From Paramesorhizobium salinisoli (GTDB lineage Bacteria > Pseudomonadota > Alphaproteobacteria > Rhizobiales > Rhizobiaceae): a DNA stretch of 64,000 bases. Made by a program: the position numbers and the translations under genes. Where the stretch lies: the NCBI RefSeq assembly GCF_003335045.1, contig NZ_QOZG01000009.1:62001-126000 (forward strand). The letters are read 5' to 3'. The notes under the pieces were generated by a model. That model saw only the letters and a program-made list of their open reading frames with translations. It was not told the DNA's origin and made no database searches. Below are positions 1 through 8,429 of the stretch, piece by piece (the stretch's first letter is position 1; each line of letters starts with the position of its first letter).

Positions 1-2
1 GT

Positions 3-608
3 CTCGCACTGCCGAATATTTTCGGCCAGACCCAGATCGCCCCGCGCCTCCCGGCCTTCATGCGCACGTATCCGGACTTACGGTTCGATCTGCATTTTAG
101 CGATCATGTCGTCGATCTCGTGAGCGACCGCTTTGACGCCGCCGTGCGGATCGGTGCGAGCGAAAGCAGCGGCGATTATCGGATGAAGAAGATCGCCGAG
201 AACACCCGCTTCCTGGTGGCCTCGCAATCCTATGTCGAGGCCCATGGGAGCCCTACGCACCCGGGAGAGTTGCACTCACACCGGACCCTGCACTTCTCTA
301 CCCTCATTCATGGTGCGCGTTGGCGGCTGAACGGGCCAAACGGCTCCGTGGAGGTTTCGGTCGATCCCGTTATGAATTCGGACAATATCACGGCATTGCA
401 TCACGCGGCTCTCGCCGGCCAGGGCATCGCCATTCTCGCGGGCTTCATCGCAGACGCAGACATCAAGGCCGGTCGGCTGGTGTTGGTGATGGAAGGATAC
501 AGACCCGCGCCAAGCACTGTGTCAATCATCTACCCCCGCGCATCGATCCTTCCAAGAAAGGTGCGCGCATTCATCGACTTCATGTCCACAGAGTTCTCCG
601 GCACATAA
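3..608 (+). CDS. LysR-family transcriptional regulator, C-terminal part (5' end outside the window)
   Basis: The frame is open from the first bases, reading LALPNIFGQTQIAPRLPAF before the first in-frame ATG at 60, so the gene is cut by the window edge. What remains is the LysR substrate-binding domain: the beta-strand RFDLHFSDHVVDLV, the 'FDAAVRIG' motif, and an 'ALAGQGIAILAGFIADADIKAGRLVLVM' stretch typical of the second half of the effector fold. The N-terminal helix-turn-helix is not in the window, so the target cannot be guessed. It ends in a region poor in genes and is followed by a separate acetyltransferase on the same strand 180 bases later. Family assignment is firm; effector unknown. 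Confidence 0.85.
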   Translation, partial: LALPNIFGQTQIAPRLPAFMRTYPDLRFDLHFSDHVVDLVSDRFDAAVRIGASESSGDYRMKKIAENTRFLVASQSYVEAHGSPTHPGELHSHRTLHFSTLIHGARWRLNGPNGSVEVSVDPVMNSDNITALHHAALAGQGIAILAGFIADADIKAGRLVLVMEGYRPAPSTVSIIYPRASILPRKVRAFIDFMSTEFSGT

Positions 609-789
609 TTTAGAAACTAAAGCAATGTTTCCCTTATGCCAGTGCCGCGAAAGAAAGCTGCCGGGCAGAGGCTCCTGCTCGCGGCACCTAAAGCAGGCAT
701 TGGTATCGCTCCCAGGCCATCCGGGTTAAGATGCGTAGCTGAGAACGGGCGCGGGCGCTTCGTCGGACCACCTACGTCAGGAGGATACT

Positions 790-1374
790 GTGATATCGCC
801 AGTAGTGAAATTGATGGCCGCGGCCGAGGAAAATGTTGCGATCGAAACAGTCTTGCTGGCGTTTGCAGCCGATCCGATGGCACGATGGACCTGGCCGCAT
901 GCCCATCAGTATCTTGCGGCCATGCCACGGATGATCCGGGCGTTCGGGAGCAGCGCTTTCTCTAACCGAAGCGCCTTTTGCACCGACGGCTATGCCGGGA
1001 CGGCGCTGTGGCTGCCGCCCGGAATACATGCCGACGAGGAGGAGCTTGGTGCGGTGCTCGAGAGCACGGTTGCGAGCGCTCTTGCCCCCGAAACCACGGC
1101 GATATTCGAGCAGATGGCCGCATACCACCCGACCGAACCACATTGGTACCTGCCCCTGATCGGCGTCGACCCGGCGCATCAAGGCGAAGGTCACGGCGAC
1201 GCCTTGATGGCGTACGCACTTGCACGGTGCGATAGCGATCACGCGCCAGCCTATCTGGAATCCTCGAACCCGCGCAACATTCCGTTCTATCGACGCCACG
1301 GCTTCGAACCGCTCGGCGCAATCCAGGTCGGTTCATCGCCAACGCTCGTCCCTATGCTGCGGCGGCCCCGTTGA
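790..1374 (+). CDS. GNAT-family N-acetyltransferase
   Basis: A 194-residue protein, the normal size for a single-domain GNAT enzyme, which moves an acetyl group from acetyl-CoA to an amine. The acetyl-CoA pyrophosphate-binding motif A is visible as LIGVDPAHQGEGHGDALM (about residues 118-135), followed by motif B 'YLESSNPRNIPFYRRHGFEPLG' near residues 155-176. The GTG start at 790 is chosen because CAGGAGG lies 5 bases upstream; no better in-frame start fits the spacing. The substrate is not evident: the N-terminal half, rich in Trp and Pro, resembles acetyltransferases annotated only generally. It stands alone between a LysR gene and an accessory region. Confidence 0.85.
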   Translation: MISPVVKLMAAAEENVAIETVLLAFAADPMARWTWPHAHQYLAAMPRMIRAFGSSAFSNRSAFCTDGYAGTALWLPPGIHADEEELGAVLESTVASALAPETTAIFEQMAAYHPTEPHWYLPLIGVDPAHQGEGHGDALMAYALARCDSDHAPAYLESSNPRNIPFYRRHGFEPLGAIQVGSSPTLVPMLRRPR

Positions 1375-1693
1375 GCTTCAGTTCGATCAGATAGCTTGCG
1401 GCGCGGAGTGCGCGGCAACCCAGGCAACCGCCCCCGCAAAGGGTGGAGAACGTTATGATCGCTTCCTTGAGGCTCTCGGTCGACGACTCTCGAATGGTCA
1501 AAGGTTGAGGGTGAGGTGCCAGAGGATCGTTGATACGGGCCCAAGCATGAGCGACGCTTCCCATCGTACTTGGCTGTGGCTGGTCTGCCAACCTCGTCCC
1601 GCCAAGAGGTGTCAATTCGTCATTAATCTGGCGCTAAGTCCATCCAACATAGGATCGTCAATGGCGGCCAGAGGAAGAGGGCGGTGATGGACG
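1375..1693. other. Intergenic stretch without a supported gene
   Basis: Several overlapping open frames exist on both strands, but none has a recognisable domain or a convincing ribosome-binding site. A minus-strand frame (1352-1615) contains a Cys/Gly-rich piece and a helix, yet overlaps the end of the acetyltransferase and looks like chance coding in GC-rich DNA. I see no repeat or RNA gene here. Confidence 0.4.
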
Positions 1694-1990
1694 GTGACGA
1701 AAGGCGTTTCGGTAGAGAGAGACTTGCGAACGACAATCGCGCGCCGGATTGGGCGGATTGCCGGGGCCGAGGCGTCCGAGCGGCTGGACGCGGTAGTGTT
1801 GTTCATTGCCCGACTGATCGGCAGGCGGATGGCGCGTGAGGATTACGAGAAGGCCATGCTCGCCGCCAATGACAACAACGATCCCGAAGGAGAGACAGAC
1901 GCGCAGGAGATCATCAGGGTGCTGATGATAATTGAGGCAGGCCGGAAACGGACTTTGCGTTTGAACTCAGGTTACCTACATGATATCTAG
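1694..1990 (+). CDS. Small hypothetical protein upstream of vapBC
   Basis: A 98-residue frame starting at GTG 1694. The middle reads as an amphipathic helical protein (RIGRIAGAEASERLDAVVLF, then LIGRRMAREDYEKAMLAAND), with an acidic NDPEGETD linker. Such small proteins are often seen next to resolvase-type recombinases in rhizobial genomes; this is recollection rather than a search. An alternative ATG at 1687 opens a different frame that stops near 1840 and has less protein-like composition. Its stop lies inside the repeat that precedes vapB. Function unknown; existence moderately supported by composition. Confidence 0.45.
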   Translation: MTKGVSVERDLRTTIARRIGRIAGAEASERLDAVVLFIARLIGRRMAREDYEKAMLAANDNNDPEGETDAQEIIRVLMIIEAGRKRTLRLNSGYLHDI

Positions 1991-2005
1991 AAGTATGATC
2001 TAGAA
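1981..2005 (+). promoter_or_regulatory. Direct repeat in front of vapB, candidate operator
   Basis: Two copies of TGAT(AT)CTAGAA lie back to back (1981-1992 and 1996-2005), each nearly self-complementary around CTAG, immediately before the vapB ribosome-binding site (AGAAAGGA). VapB-VapC complexes normally repress their own promoter by binding repeats in this position. The assignment is by position and symmetry only. Confidence 0.4.
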
Positions 2006-2017
2006 AGGAATGCCGCC

Positions 2018-2290
2018 ATGGGCCTCAGTATCAAGACAGAGGAAGCTGACAGGTTGGCGCGGGAGTTGTCCCGCCTTACCGGCGAGACCATGACCGACGC
2101 CATCACCAAGGCCATGCGCGAGCGGCTGGAGCGTTTGCGCGCCGAGCAGGAGGCGCAGGGTGATTATACCGCCCGCGTACGGGCTTTCGTGCGTGAGCGT
2201 GCTCATCTGTTCGACCGCCGTCCCGTCACGAAGGAAGAATGGGATGAAGCCGTCGGAGACACCCCCGAGCAGTTGGGCTTTCCGAAATGA
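2018..2290 (+). CDS. vapB: VapB-type antitoxin
   Basis: A 90-residue protein with the short N-terminal ribbon-helix-helix-like region of PSK-type VapB antitoxins ([36 protein letters not shown]) and a charged C-terminal tail that in this family wraps the toxin. The ATG at 2018 follows AAAGGA with good spacing. The stop overlaps the start of the next gene by four bases (ATGA), the usual translational coupling of antitoxin and toxin. It is expected to bind the VapC active site and, with it, the repeats at 1981-2005. Confidence is high because partner and arrangement fit. Confidence 0.88.
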   Translation: MGLSIKTEEADRLARELSRLTGETMTDAITKAMRERLERLRAEQEAQGDYTARVRAFVRERAHLFDRRPVTKEEWDEAVGDTPEQLGFPK

Positions 2291-2724
2291 TGGTAGTGGA
2301 CAGTTCCGCCATCATCGCCATTCTGTTCGATGAGCCGGAAGGCTCCGCTTGTACCAAAGCCCTTGAGGGTGCGTCTGCCCGGCTGTTTTCCGCTATCAAT
2401 TATGTGGAGACGGGAACGGTTCTGGCCGGTCGCCTCACCGGAGCGAGGCGGTCGAAGGCCATTGAAATCCTGGACGAGTTTCTCACCACGCTCGGCATCG
2501 ACATCGCCCCGGTCGATGATCGCCTGGCCCGCGCGGCGATGAAGGCGAGGATCGAATATGGTCAGGGGTTCGGCACGCGCGGCGGGCTGAACTTTGGTGA
2601 TTGCTTCGCCTACGTGCTGGCAAAACAGCATTCAGCCCCGTTGCTCTATATCGGCAATGATTTTGGCCTGACCGATATTCGCTCGGCACTGGAAGTCCCA
2701 AGCCCGAAAAAGCCGAAGAGGTAG
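2287..2724 (+). CDS. vapC: VapC-type PIN-domain ribonuclease toxin
   Basis: A 145-residue PIN-domain protein. The acidic residues that bind Mg2+ in PIN nucleases are all present: D5 in VVDSSAI, E41 in NYVETG, D105 in NFGDCF and D125 in IGNDFG. VapC toxins cut RNA, typically initiator tRNA or rRNA loops, when released from VapB. The start overlaps the vapB stop (ATGA). The length is slightly above the 130-140 usual for the family because of a basic tail ending PKKPKR. The pair lies directly upstream of a recombinase, a common setting for mobile toxin-antitoxin loci. It appears intact. Confidence 0.9.
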   Translation: MMVVDSSAIIAILFDEPEGSACTKALEGASARLFSAINYVETGTVLAGRLTGARRSKAIEILDEFLTTLGIDIAPVDDRLARAAMKARIEYGQGFGTRGGLNFGDCFAYVLAKQHSAPLLYIGNDFGLTDIRSALEVPSPKKPKR

Positions 2725-2774
2725 AGGTCCGGGACGGGAGAGGAAATCCCGGCAGAATCGAGAGAGGATTGCCA

Positions 2775-3880
2775 ATGACCCGCGCAGCCCTTTACGCCCG
2801 CTATTCATCCGACAACCAGAGCGAGGCGTCCATCGAGGACCAGTTTAGGCTGTGCCGCGAATGCGTTGGCCAAGAGCGGTGGCAGATCGTCGGTTCCTAT
2901 GAGGATGCCGCGATATCGGGGGCGAGTACGATCCAGCGGCTCAAGCATGGTGAGTTCAACGTCCTCCTGGCCGAGGCCCTGGACCGGATCAGTCGCGATC
3001 AGGCTGATGTGGCGACCCTGTACGAGCAGTTGAAGTTCGCGGGCGTCACCATCGTGACACTGGCCGAGGGCGAAATTTCCGAACTGCATGTCGGCCGGAA
3101 AGGCACAATGAACGCCCTGTTCCTCAAAGACCTTGCCATGAAGACCCATCGCGGCCTGCGCGGGCGCGTGGAGAAGGGCAAGGCGGGCGGCGGGCTTTGC
3201 TACGGTTATACGGTGGTGGAGAAGCTCGATGCCAACGGCGAGCCGATCCGGGGCGACCGCGAGATTGTCCCCGAGGAAGCCGAGATCGTACGGCGCATCT
3301 GTCGCGAGTTCGCATCCGGCAAAAGTCCGAAGGCCATGCCGTCGATCTGAACAAGGAGGGCATTCCCGGGCCGCTTGGGCGGGCATGGGGCGATACCAGC
3401 ATTCGGGGCCACCGCACACGCGGCACCGGCATCCTCAACAACGAGCTTTACGCGAGGGTTCTGGTCTGGAACCGGCTGCGCTTCGTGAAAGACCCCACTA
3501 CCGGCAAGCGCGTCTCGCGCCCGAACCCGGAATCCGAGTGGATCAGGGCGGAAGTTCCGCATCTGCGCATCGTAGACGATGAACTCTGGAACGCGGTGCG
3601 CGAGCGCTAGAAGCGGATCGCCGATATCTTCGGCCCCAATCCGGCCAACACGCGGGAGGGCAGGGCAAAGCGCCTGCATCTTGGCAAACCGGCCCGTCTC
3701 TCTCCTTTCAAGCCTTCTGACCTGCGGCTGCTGCGACGGGAAGGTCGGGGTCATCCTGTCCGACCGCCTCGGCTGTTTGAATCATCACCGGCGGGGCACC
3801 TGCACAACAATCGCACCATCCTGCGCGAGAAGCTAGAGGCGCGGGTGCTTGCCGGGTTACAGGACAAGCTGGTCTCGGTT
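2775..3880 (+). pseudogene. Serine recombinase (resolvase/invertase, large type), broken
   Basis: The ATG at 2775 starts a resolvase catalytic domain (AALYARYSSDNQSEASIEDQ; the Ser of YSSD is the expected nucleophile) and runs to RGLRGRVEKGKAGGGLCYGY. At about 3340 the frame is lost: KSPKA should continue into AVDLNKEGIPGPLG, which lies in the next frame, so one base is missing. The recombinase domain then continues (TSIRGHRTRGTGILNNELY, VLVWNRLRFVKDP) to an in-frame TAG at 3608 where a Gln is expected. The zinc ribbon (LTCGCCDGKVGVILSDRLGC) and the helix EKLEARVLAGLQDKLVS follow in two further frames. At least four lesions make it non-functional. Intact relatives are about 550 residues. Confidence 0.88.
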
Positions 3881-3889
3881 GACGGCCAA

Positions 3890-4217
3890 TGCCTGCCCCG
3901 CAACCAAACATCTAAGCAATACACAAAAGCCCCAAAAGGGGGCTTTCTGCGTTTGTATGGAAATCGTAAGGGTTCCAGCAAGGTCGCCCCTGAACGTCGA
4001 TCTCGATACTGCCGTTCACCAGGGTCAGGATGATGTCCTCGATCACTGAGCGGATCACGTTGGCCGCTTCCACTCGCTTCTCCTCGGAATCGTCCTGAAG
4101 TGTCTTGCAAAGCTGCTGCACGCGGTTCCTGACCCCGCGCTGCTTACAACCGCGTCGATCCGGCTTTCGCCGCTTAATGCCCCGGCGCATGTATTCTTTG
4201 GATTTGCATCGTGCCAT
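3890..4217 (-). pseudogene. Inverted C-terminal fragment of a serine recombinase
   Basis: Reading leftwards, the piece EKRVEAANVIRSVIEDIILT...GSIEIDVQG, then after a one-base shift near 3984 DLAGTLTISIQTQKAPFW and a final LVAG, matches the usual C-terminal end of large rhizobial serine recombinases (IRSLV..I.LTP..G...IDL.GDLAG.L.I...LVAGA). It sits tail to tail with the plus-strand recombinase remnant, which lacks exactly this end. Either the 3' part of that gene was inverted, or a second copy decayed here. The lead residues (MARCKSKEYMRRGIKRRK) are probably chance sequence. No function is expected. Confidence 0.7.
3926..3946 (-). terminator. Terminator-like hairpin inside the recombinase remnants
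   Basis: AAAGCCCC and GGGGCTTT form an 8-bp stem (3926-3933 with 3939-3946) around an AAAAG loop. On the minus strand it is followed by TTTTGTGT. It lies within the inverted recombinase fragment, so it may be coincidental coding sequence rather than an evolved terminator. Confidence 0.35.
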
Positions 4218-4281
4218 GTCGTATTAGATAGAGCGGTTGGCGTTACATGTGCCAAGAGAGATTGCTTTAAAAAGGAATGAA

Positions 4282-5193
4282 ATGGGCCGCCAAAATACGT
4301 TCGATGGTTTGTCCGAGTTCCTGGCTATCGCAAAGCGGCAGAGCGTTCGAAAAGCCGCGCTTGACCTTGAGGTGACGCCGGGCGCGGTCAGCCAGGCGCT
4401 CCAGAAGCTTGAGCGACGCTTAGGAGCTCCGCTCTTCCACCGCACGACACGGCGTATATCTCTGACGGAAGCGGGGGAGACCCTGCTTGCGAAAATTGCC
4501 CCTGCGGCACACCTTATCGAGGCGAGCCTGGGAGAGACGCTCCAATCTTCAAACGAGCCATCGGGCACCTTGAAGCTCATAGTCGAGCGCCTTGCTCTAC
4601 CGCACGTGATAGAGCCGATACTGCCAGCCTTTCACAAAGCCTGGCCGAACGTGAAGGTCGATATAACTGTCAGCAACAAGCATGGTGACTTCATCGCGGG
4701 GGGGTATGACGCAGGGATACTCATCGGATCCTATATCGCCAAGGAGATGATCGCGGTGAGGCTGTCGCCGCCTTTCCAGTGGGCGGTCTTCGGATCACCT
4801 GATTACTTCAGGGAAAATGGGCGCCCTCAGGTGCCGGGCGACCTCACCAACCATCAATGTATCCGGTATCGCCGGCCAGGAAAAGGCGACATCTACCGGT
4901 GGGAATTCGTCGAAGACGGACAAAATGTCAGCATCGAGCCCAACGGACCCTTGACGGTTAATGACGGCGAACTCATGCAGAATATTGCCGCGCAGGGCCT
5001 GGGCCTGATCTATTCATCGACATTTCACGCGTCGAGAAAGCTTGCAGACGGCCAGCTTGAACCCGTCCTGCTCAACTACTCACCAGGGAGCGATGGGCTG
5101 TTTTTATATTTTCCGAAGACAACACAGAACCAGCCAAAGCTGCGTGCGTTCATTGACATGTGTTCCCAATTAAGGCGCTCATTGGCTGCTTAA
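4282..5193 (+). CDS. LysR-family transcriptional regulator
   Basis: A 303-residue LysR protein. The N-terminal winged helix is clear (FLAIAKRQSVRKAALDLEVTPGAVSQALQKLERRLGAPLFHRTTRRISLTEAGE), followed by a substrate-binding domain with YDAGILIGSYI. I choose ATG 4282 because AAAGGA precedes it; a longer frame from 4237 lacks a ribosome-binding site. It belongs to the large subgroup of rhizobial LysR proteins that carry 'GSPDYF...GRPQVPGDLTNHQCIRYR' and usually sit by an oxidoreductase. Here it is convergent with the molybdenum oxidoreductase genes that follow, so regulation of them is possible but not shown by a shared promoter. Confidence 0.88.
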   Translation: MGRQNTFDGLSEFLAIAKRQSVRKAALDLEVTPGAVSQALQKLERRLGAPLFHRTTRRISLTEAGETLLAKIAPAAHLIEASLGETLQSSNEPSGTLKLIVERLALPHVIEPILPAFHKAWPNVKVDITVSNKHGDFIAGGYDAGILIGSYIAKEMIAVRLSPPFQWAVFGSPDYFRENGRPQVPGDLTNHQCIRYRRPGKGDIYRWEFVEDGQNVSIEPNGPLTVNDGELMQNIAAQGLGLIYSSTFHASRKLADGQLEPVLLNYSPGSDGLFLYFPKTTQNQPKLRAFIDMCSQLRRSLAA

Positions 5194-5217
5194 GCCACGC
5201 AGGATCTGCACCATGCT

Positions 5218-7377
5218 CTAAGCCTTCAGATCTTCGGGATTGACCGGCAACGTTCGCACACGCTTCCCTGTCGCAGAGAAGATGGCATTGGTGACGGCTG
5301 GGAACACTGCCGAGGTCGCCGTTTCGCCGATTCCTCCTGGCGGCTCGGCGCTCGGGATTATATGCGTTTCAACATGTGGCGCCTCTTCGATGCGAAGCGG
5401 GAGATAGTCGTGGAAATTGCTTTGTTCGACACGGCCGTCCTTCAGGGTAATCGCGCCATATAGAGCCGCTGTCAGGCCATACAGGGCGCCGCCTTCCATC
5501 TGGGCTGCAATCGTATCCGGGTTCACTGTCAGCCCGCAGTCCACGGCGGTCACGATGCGTGTGACCCTGACGGTGCCGTCAGCCTCGACAGTGGCGTCGG
5601 CTATCATTGCGAGATAGGAGCCGAATGCGAACTGCACGGCCACACCGCGGCCCTGCCGGGCCGATAGTGGCCTGCCCCATTCGGCCTTCTCCGCTGCCAG
5701 TTCCAGGACCCTCAACGCACGAGGATTTTCCGCCAGCAATCGTTTGCGGTATTCGACCGGATCGGCATTAGCCGCAGCGGCGAGTTCATCGATGAAGCTT
5801 TCGACTACGAAGACGTTGTGGGACGGCCCGACACCACGCCACCAACTCGTAAGGACGCCTTGTGGCTCAACCTGGTTGAACTCGACGTGGATTGCTGGAA
5901 GACTGTAGGGCGGATGAGCCGCCCCCTCCACGCCATCGGGATCCACGCCGTTCCGCATTGCGGCTGGCGCGATACGGGCAAAAATCGATGATCCGGAAAC
6001 ACGGTGCATCCAGGCGACCGGGTTTCCCTGCTCGTCAATCCCCCCAGATATTCGGTCGTAGTAGTACGGGCGGTAATATCCGTGCTGAATATCTTCCTCG
6101 CGGCTCCAGATCACCTTGACCGGGCCATCGACCTGCATCGCAACCTTGACAGCGTGGGCGATGCCGTCGGCTTCGAGACGGCGGCCAAAGCCGCCGCCGA
6201 TGATGTGATTGTTGATAATGATCTTTTCCGGCGCCAGGGCGGTGAGCGTCGCGGCAGCCATCTTGGCTGCAGAGAGGTTCTGGGTTCCGACCCAAAGCTG
6301 GCAGGTATCCTTGCGCACGTGCACCGTGCAGTTCATCGGCTCCATTGCCGTGTGGGAAAGAAAAGGCAATTGATAGACGGCGTCGATCCGCTGCGCCGCG
6401 CTTGCCAGCGCCGTTGTCACATCGCCTTCGCTGTGTGCGATGGCGCCGGGCTTTAATGATTCCTGCTCCAGATGTCGTACGATATCGGCGCTGGACACTT
6501 GCGCGTTCGGACCGTCATCCCATTCAATCGAAGCTGCCTCAAGCCCCTTCTTGGCCGCGCTGGTATGATCCGCCACGACCGCCACGGCCTCATCCGTCAG
6601 CACCACCTGGCGCACCCCGTTGACCCCAAGCGCAGCCTGCTCATTGACCGACTTCGGCTTGCCGCCAAGGACCGGAGATATGGCTATTGCGGCAATCTTG
6701 GTCCCTTGGGGAAATGCGTCGATGCCGTAGTTGAGCGACCCGTCGACCTTTCCCGGCGTGTCCAGACGCTTTGCCGAGGTTCCCAGGAGCTTGAAATCCT
6801 CCGGAGACTTGAGCGTTACCGTTTCCGGGGCAGGAACGGGAAGCGACGCAGCCATGTCGACCAACTCGCCATAGGCCAGCTTCCTCGTCCCGCTCACGTC
6901 GAGAACAAAGCCATCTTCGGCGCGACAGGTCACGGGATCGACATTCCACTCCTTTGCCGCAGCCTGGATGAGCAGGGTGCGGGCCGTTGCACCAGCGATC
7001 CGCAAGGGCGTCCAGAAGGCACGTATCGACGTGGATCCGCCCGTCATCTGGCGCCCGAGCATCGGATGGGCGTACAGGGTCTCGTCCACGGGGGCATGTT
7101 CGAGCTTTACATCATCAAGTGCGACTTCCAGCTCTTCGGCGAGCAGCATCGCCTGGGCGGTGTAGATTCCTTGGCCCATTTCCACTTGCGGCATAACGAG
7201 CGTGACAAGGCCTTTCCGGTCGATGCGGATGAACGCATTGGGAGCGAAGTCAGCATCGGCTGCGGCAGAGAAGCTCGGATCAAGGGAGAGATTGATGATG
7301 AGGCCACCTCCAACGGCAACGCTGGCTTTGAGGAAATGGCGGCGGTTCAACTGCGGGCCGCGAGCACTGTTCGACAT
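5218..7377 (-). CDS. Molybdopterin-binding large subunit of an isoquinoline/aldehyde oxidoreductase-type enzyme
   Basis: A 719-residue protein of the xanthine dehydrogenase family, one-subunit IorB type. The N-terminus is a twin-arginine signal (NRRHFLKASVAVGGGLIINLS), so it is exported folded. Family signatures include MPQVEMGQGIYTAQAMLLAEEL, GGGFGRR, and near the C-terminus PGGIGETATSAVFPAVTNAI, whose Glu is the expected catalytic base at the molybdenum site. The start at 7377 is preceded by AGGGGAGA and keeps the signal at the N-terminus; a longer frame running back into the upstream gene does not. It lies 14 bases after the 2Fe-2S subunit gene and would accept electrons from an N-heterocycle or aldehyde. 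Substrate unknown. Confidence 0.9.
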   Translation of the reverse strand: MSNSARGPQLNRRHFLKASVAVGGGLIINLSLDPSFSAAADADFAPNAFIRIDRKGLVTLVMPQVEMGQGIYTAQAMLLAEELEVALDDVKLEHAPVDETLYAHPMLGRQMTGGSTSIRAFWTPLRIAGATARTLLIQAAAKEWNVDPVTCRAEDGFVLDVSGTRKLAYGELVDMAASLPVPAPETVTLKSPEDFKLLGTSAKRLDTPGKVDGSLNYGIDAFPQGTKIAAIAISPVLGGKPKSVNEQAALGVNGVRQVVLTDEAVAVVADHTSAAKKGLEAASIEWDDGPNAQVSSADIVRHLEQESLKPGAIAHSEGDVTTALASAAQRIDAVYQLPFLSHTAMEPMNCTVHVRKDTCQLWVGTQNLSAAKMAAATLTALAPEKIIINNHIIGGGFGRRLEADGIAHAVKVAMQVDGPVKVIWSREEDIQHGYYRPYYYDRISGGIDEQGNPVAWMHRVSGSSIFARIAPAAMRNGVDPDGVEGAAHPPYSLPAIHVEFNQVEPQGVLTSWWRGVGPSHNVFVVESFIDELAAAANADPVEYRKRLLAENPRALRVLELAAEKAEWGRPLSARQGRGVAVQFAFGSYLAMIADATVEADGTVRVTRIVTAVDCGLTVNPDTIAAQMEGGALYGLTAALYGAITLKDGRVEQSNFHDYLPLRIEEAPHVETHIIPSAEPPGGIGETATSAVFPAVTNAIFSATGKRVRTLPVNPEDLKA

Positions 7378-7391
7378 GATCTTGTCTCCCC

Positions 7392-7844
7392 TTACGCGCT
7401 TGCGCGCTTGATGGCGGCGCGAATGCGTTGATACGTCCCGCAGCGACAGACGTTGCCTGACATTGCATTGTCTATGTCGTCGTCGGTCGGTCTCGGCGTT
7501 TCGTTTAGTAATGCCGCGGCGGACATCAGCTGTCCTGACTGACAGTAGCCGCATTGAGGGACTTCAAGCTCGATCCACGCTTCCTGCAGCGCTTTCCCAT
7601 GCTCAACGGTATGGAGAGCTTCGATCGTCGTGACCTGCCTTTCCACAATACTTTCAATTGGGGTGACGCAGGAACGCGTGGGGACACCGTCAACGTGGAC
7701 GGTACAGGCGCCGCAAAGTGCCTGTCCACACCCGAACTTGGTGCCGGTCATGCCAAGCACGTCGCGAAGTACCCAGAGCAGCGGGGTGTCGCCGTTTACA
7801 TCCACGATATGTGTTTGCCCATTGATTTGGACGGAAAATGTCAT
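7392..7844 (-). CDS. 2Fe-2S subunit of the molybdenum oxidoreductase
   Basis: A 150-residue protein with two [2Fe-2S] clusters. The plant-ferredoxin-type cluster uses C39, C44, C47 and C59 ([13 protein letters not shown]...C). The second, in the helical domain, uses C98 and C101 (QCGYCQSGQ) and C133 and C135 (NVCRCGTY). This is the small subunit of IorAB-type enzymes and passes electrons from the molybdenum cofactor outward. It is the first gene of the pair; the large subunit follows 14 bases downstream. No FAD subunit is nearby, as is usual where a periplasmic cytochrome accepts the electrons. It has no signal peptide and is presumably carried out by the Tat signal of its partner. Confidence 0.93.
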   Translation of the reverse strand: MTFSVQINGQTHIVDVNGDTPLLWVLRDVLGMTGTKFGCGQALCGACTVHVDGVPTRSCVTPIESIVERQVTTIEALHTVEHGKALQEAWIELEVPQCGYCQSGQLMSAAALLNETPRPTDDDIDNAMSGNVCRCGTYQRIRAAIKRASA

Positions 7845-8092
7845 TCGCCTACTCCGGTACCGGCTTCTGGTGGTCCGGCGAAGATGAATATTTTAATGAC
7901 CGAGATAAACATGCCCTCGGTGCACTGTGTGTATAACTGCGCTAAACAATGCCTTGGGAAATCTTGAGCACGCTGTGTCGAACTTCGGGAGAGCAAGACA
8001 ATTATCGCTGTCGGATGTCGGAGTTCCGCTCTAAGTGGTGCAAGTCCTGCCTGGTCGCCTCGGTGCTTTCGGGCAAGGCTATATCGCGTTAA

Positions 8093-8243
8093 AACCTGAT
8101 CCATGATGGACAGGTCATCCCAGCTTCAATCAGCGATGTGATCTCGCTCATCTGCTCACCGTCGGCGTGCATGAACAGGAACGAATAGCTGGTCCTCCGG
8201 CCCTTGGTCTTGATCCGGCGGCTTATCATTTTGTTCACTCTCA
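8093..8243 (-). pseudogene. C-terminal scrap of an NADP-dependent quinone oxidoreductase / zinc-type alcohol dehydrogenase
   Basis: Reading leftwards from about 8243 the frame gives MISRRIKTKGRRTSYSFLFMHADGEQMSEITSLIEAG, and after a frame change IMDQV. This matches the end of MDR-superfamily NADP-dependent oxidoreductases (RYSFLFM.ADG.QL.EI..LI.AG.IRPV.D.VFPF). Nothing further upstream is recognisable, so only about 45 codons survive. The rest of the 585-base gap between the 2Fe-2S gene and the next LysR gene (7845-8429) shows no other gene. Confidence 0.6.
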
Positions 8244-8429
8244 ATTCGCCAACACTACCCCTTTTGTCAAATTGCTGCCCTGGTGCCGTTCCTCAGAGAT
8301 TATAAGGGATGAGCTATCTGACGATCGGCAACGCTTCGGGTTTTATGAGCCATTTAATGCTTCGCGCTGCTCCCGGTTGGCGTGGTGCCCCGACGAACCG
8401 GCAGATCCCGTGCTGATCCAGAATGCTCG

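Noticed and set aside
6472-7431. 319-residue plus-strand frame
   Set aside because: Antisense of the molybdenum subunit; no homology pattern and no start signal.
5218-7554. A longer 778-residue reading of the molybdenum large subunit
   Set aside because: The extra 59 residues overlap the 2Fe-2S gene, are Arg-rich, and push the Tat signal inside the protein. ATG 7377 has a good ribosome-binding site.
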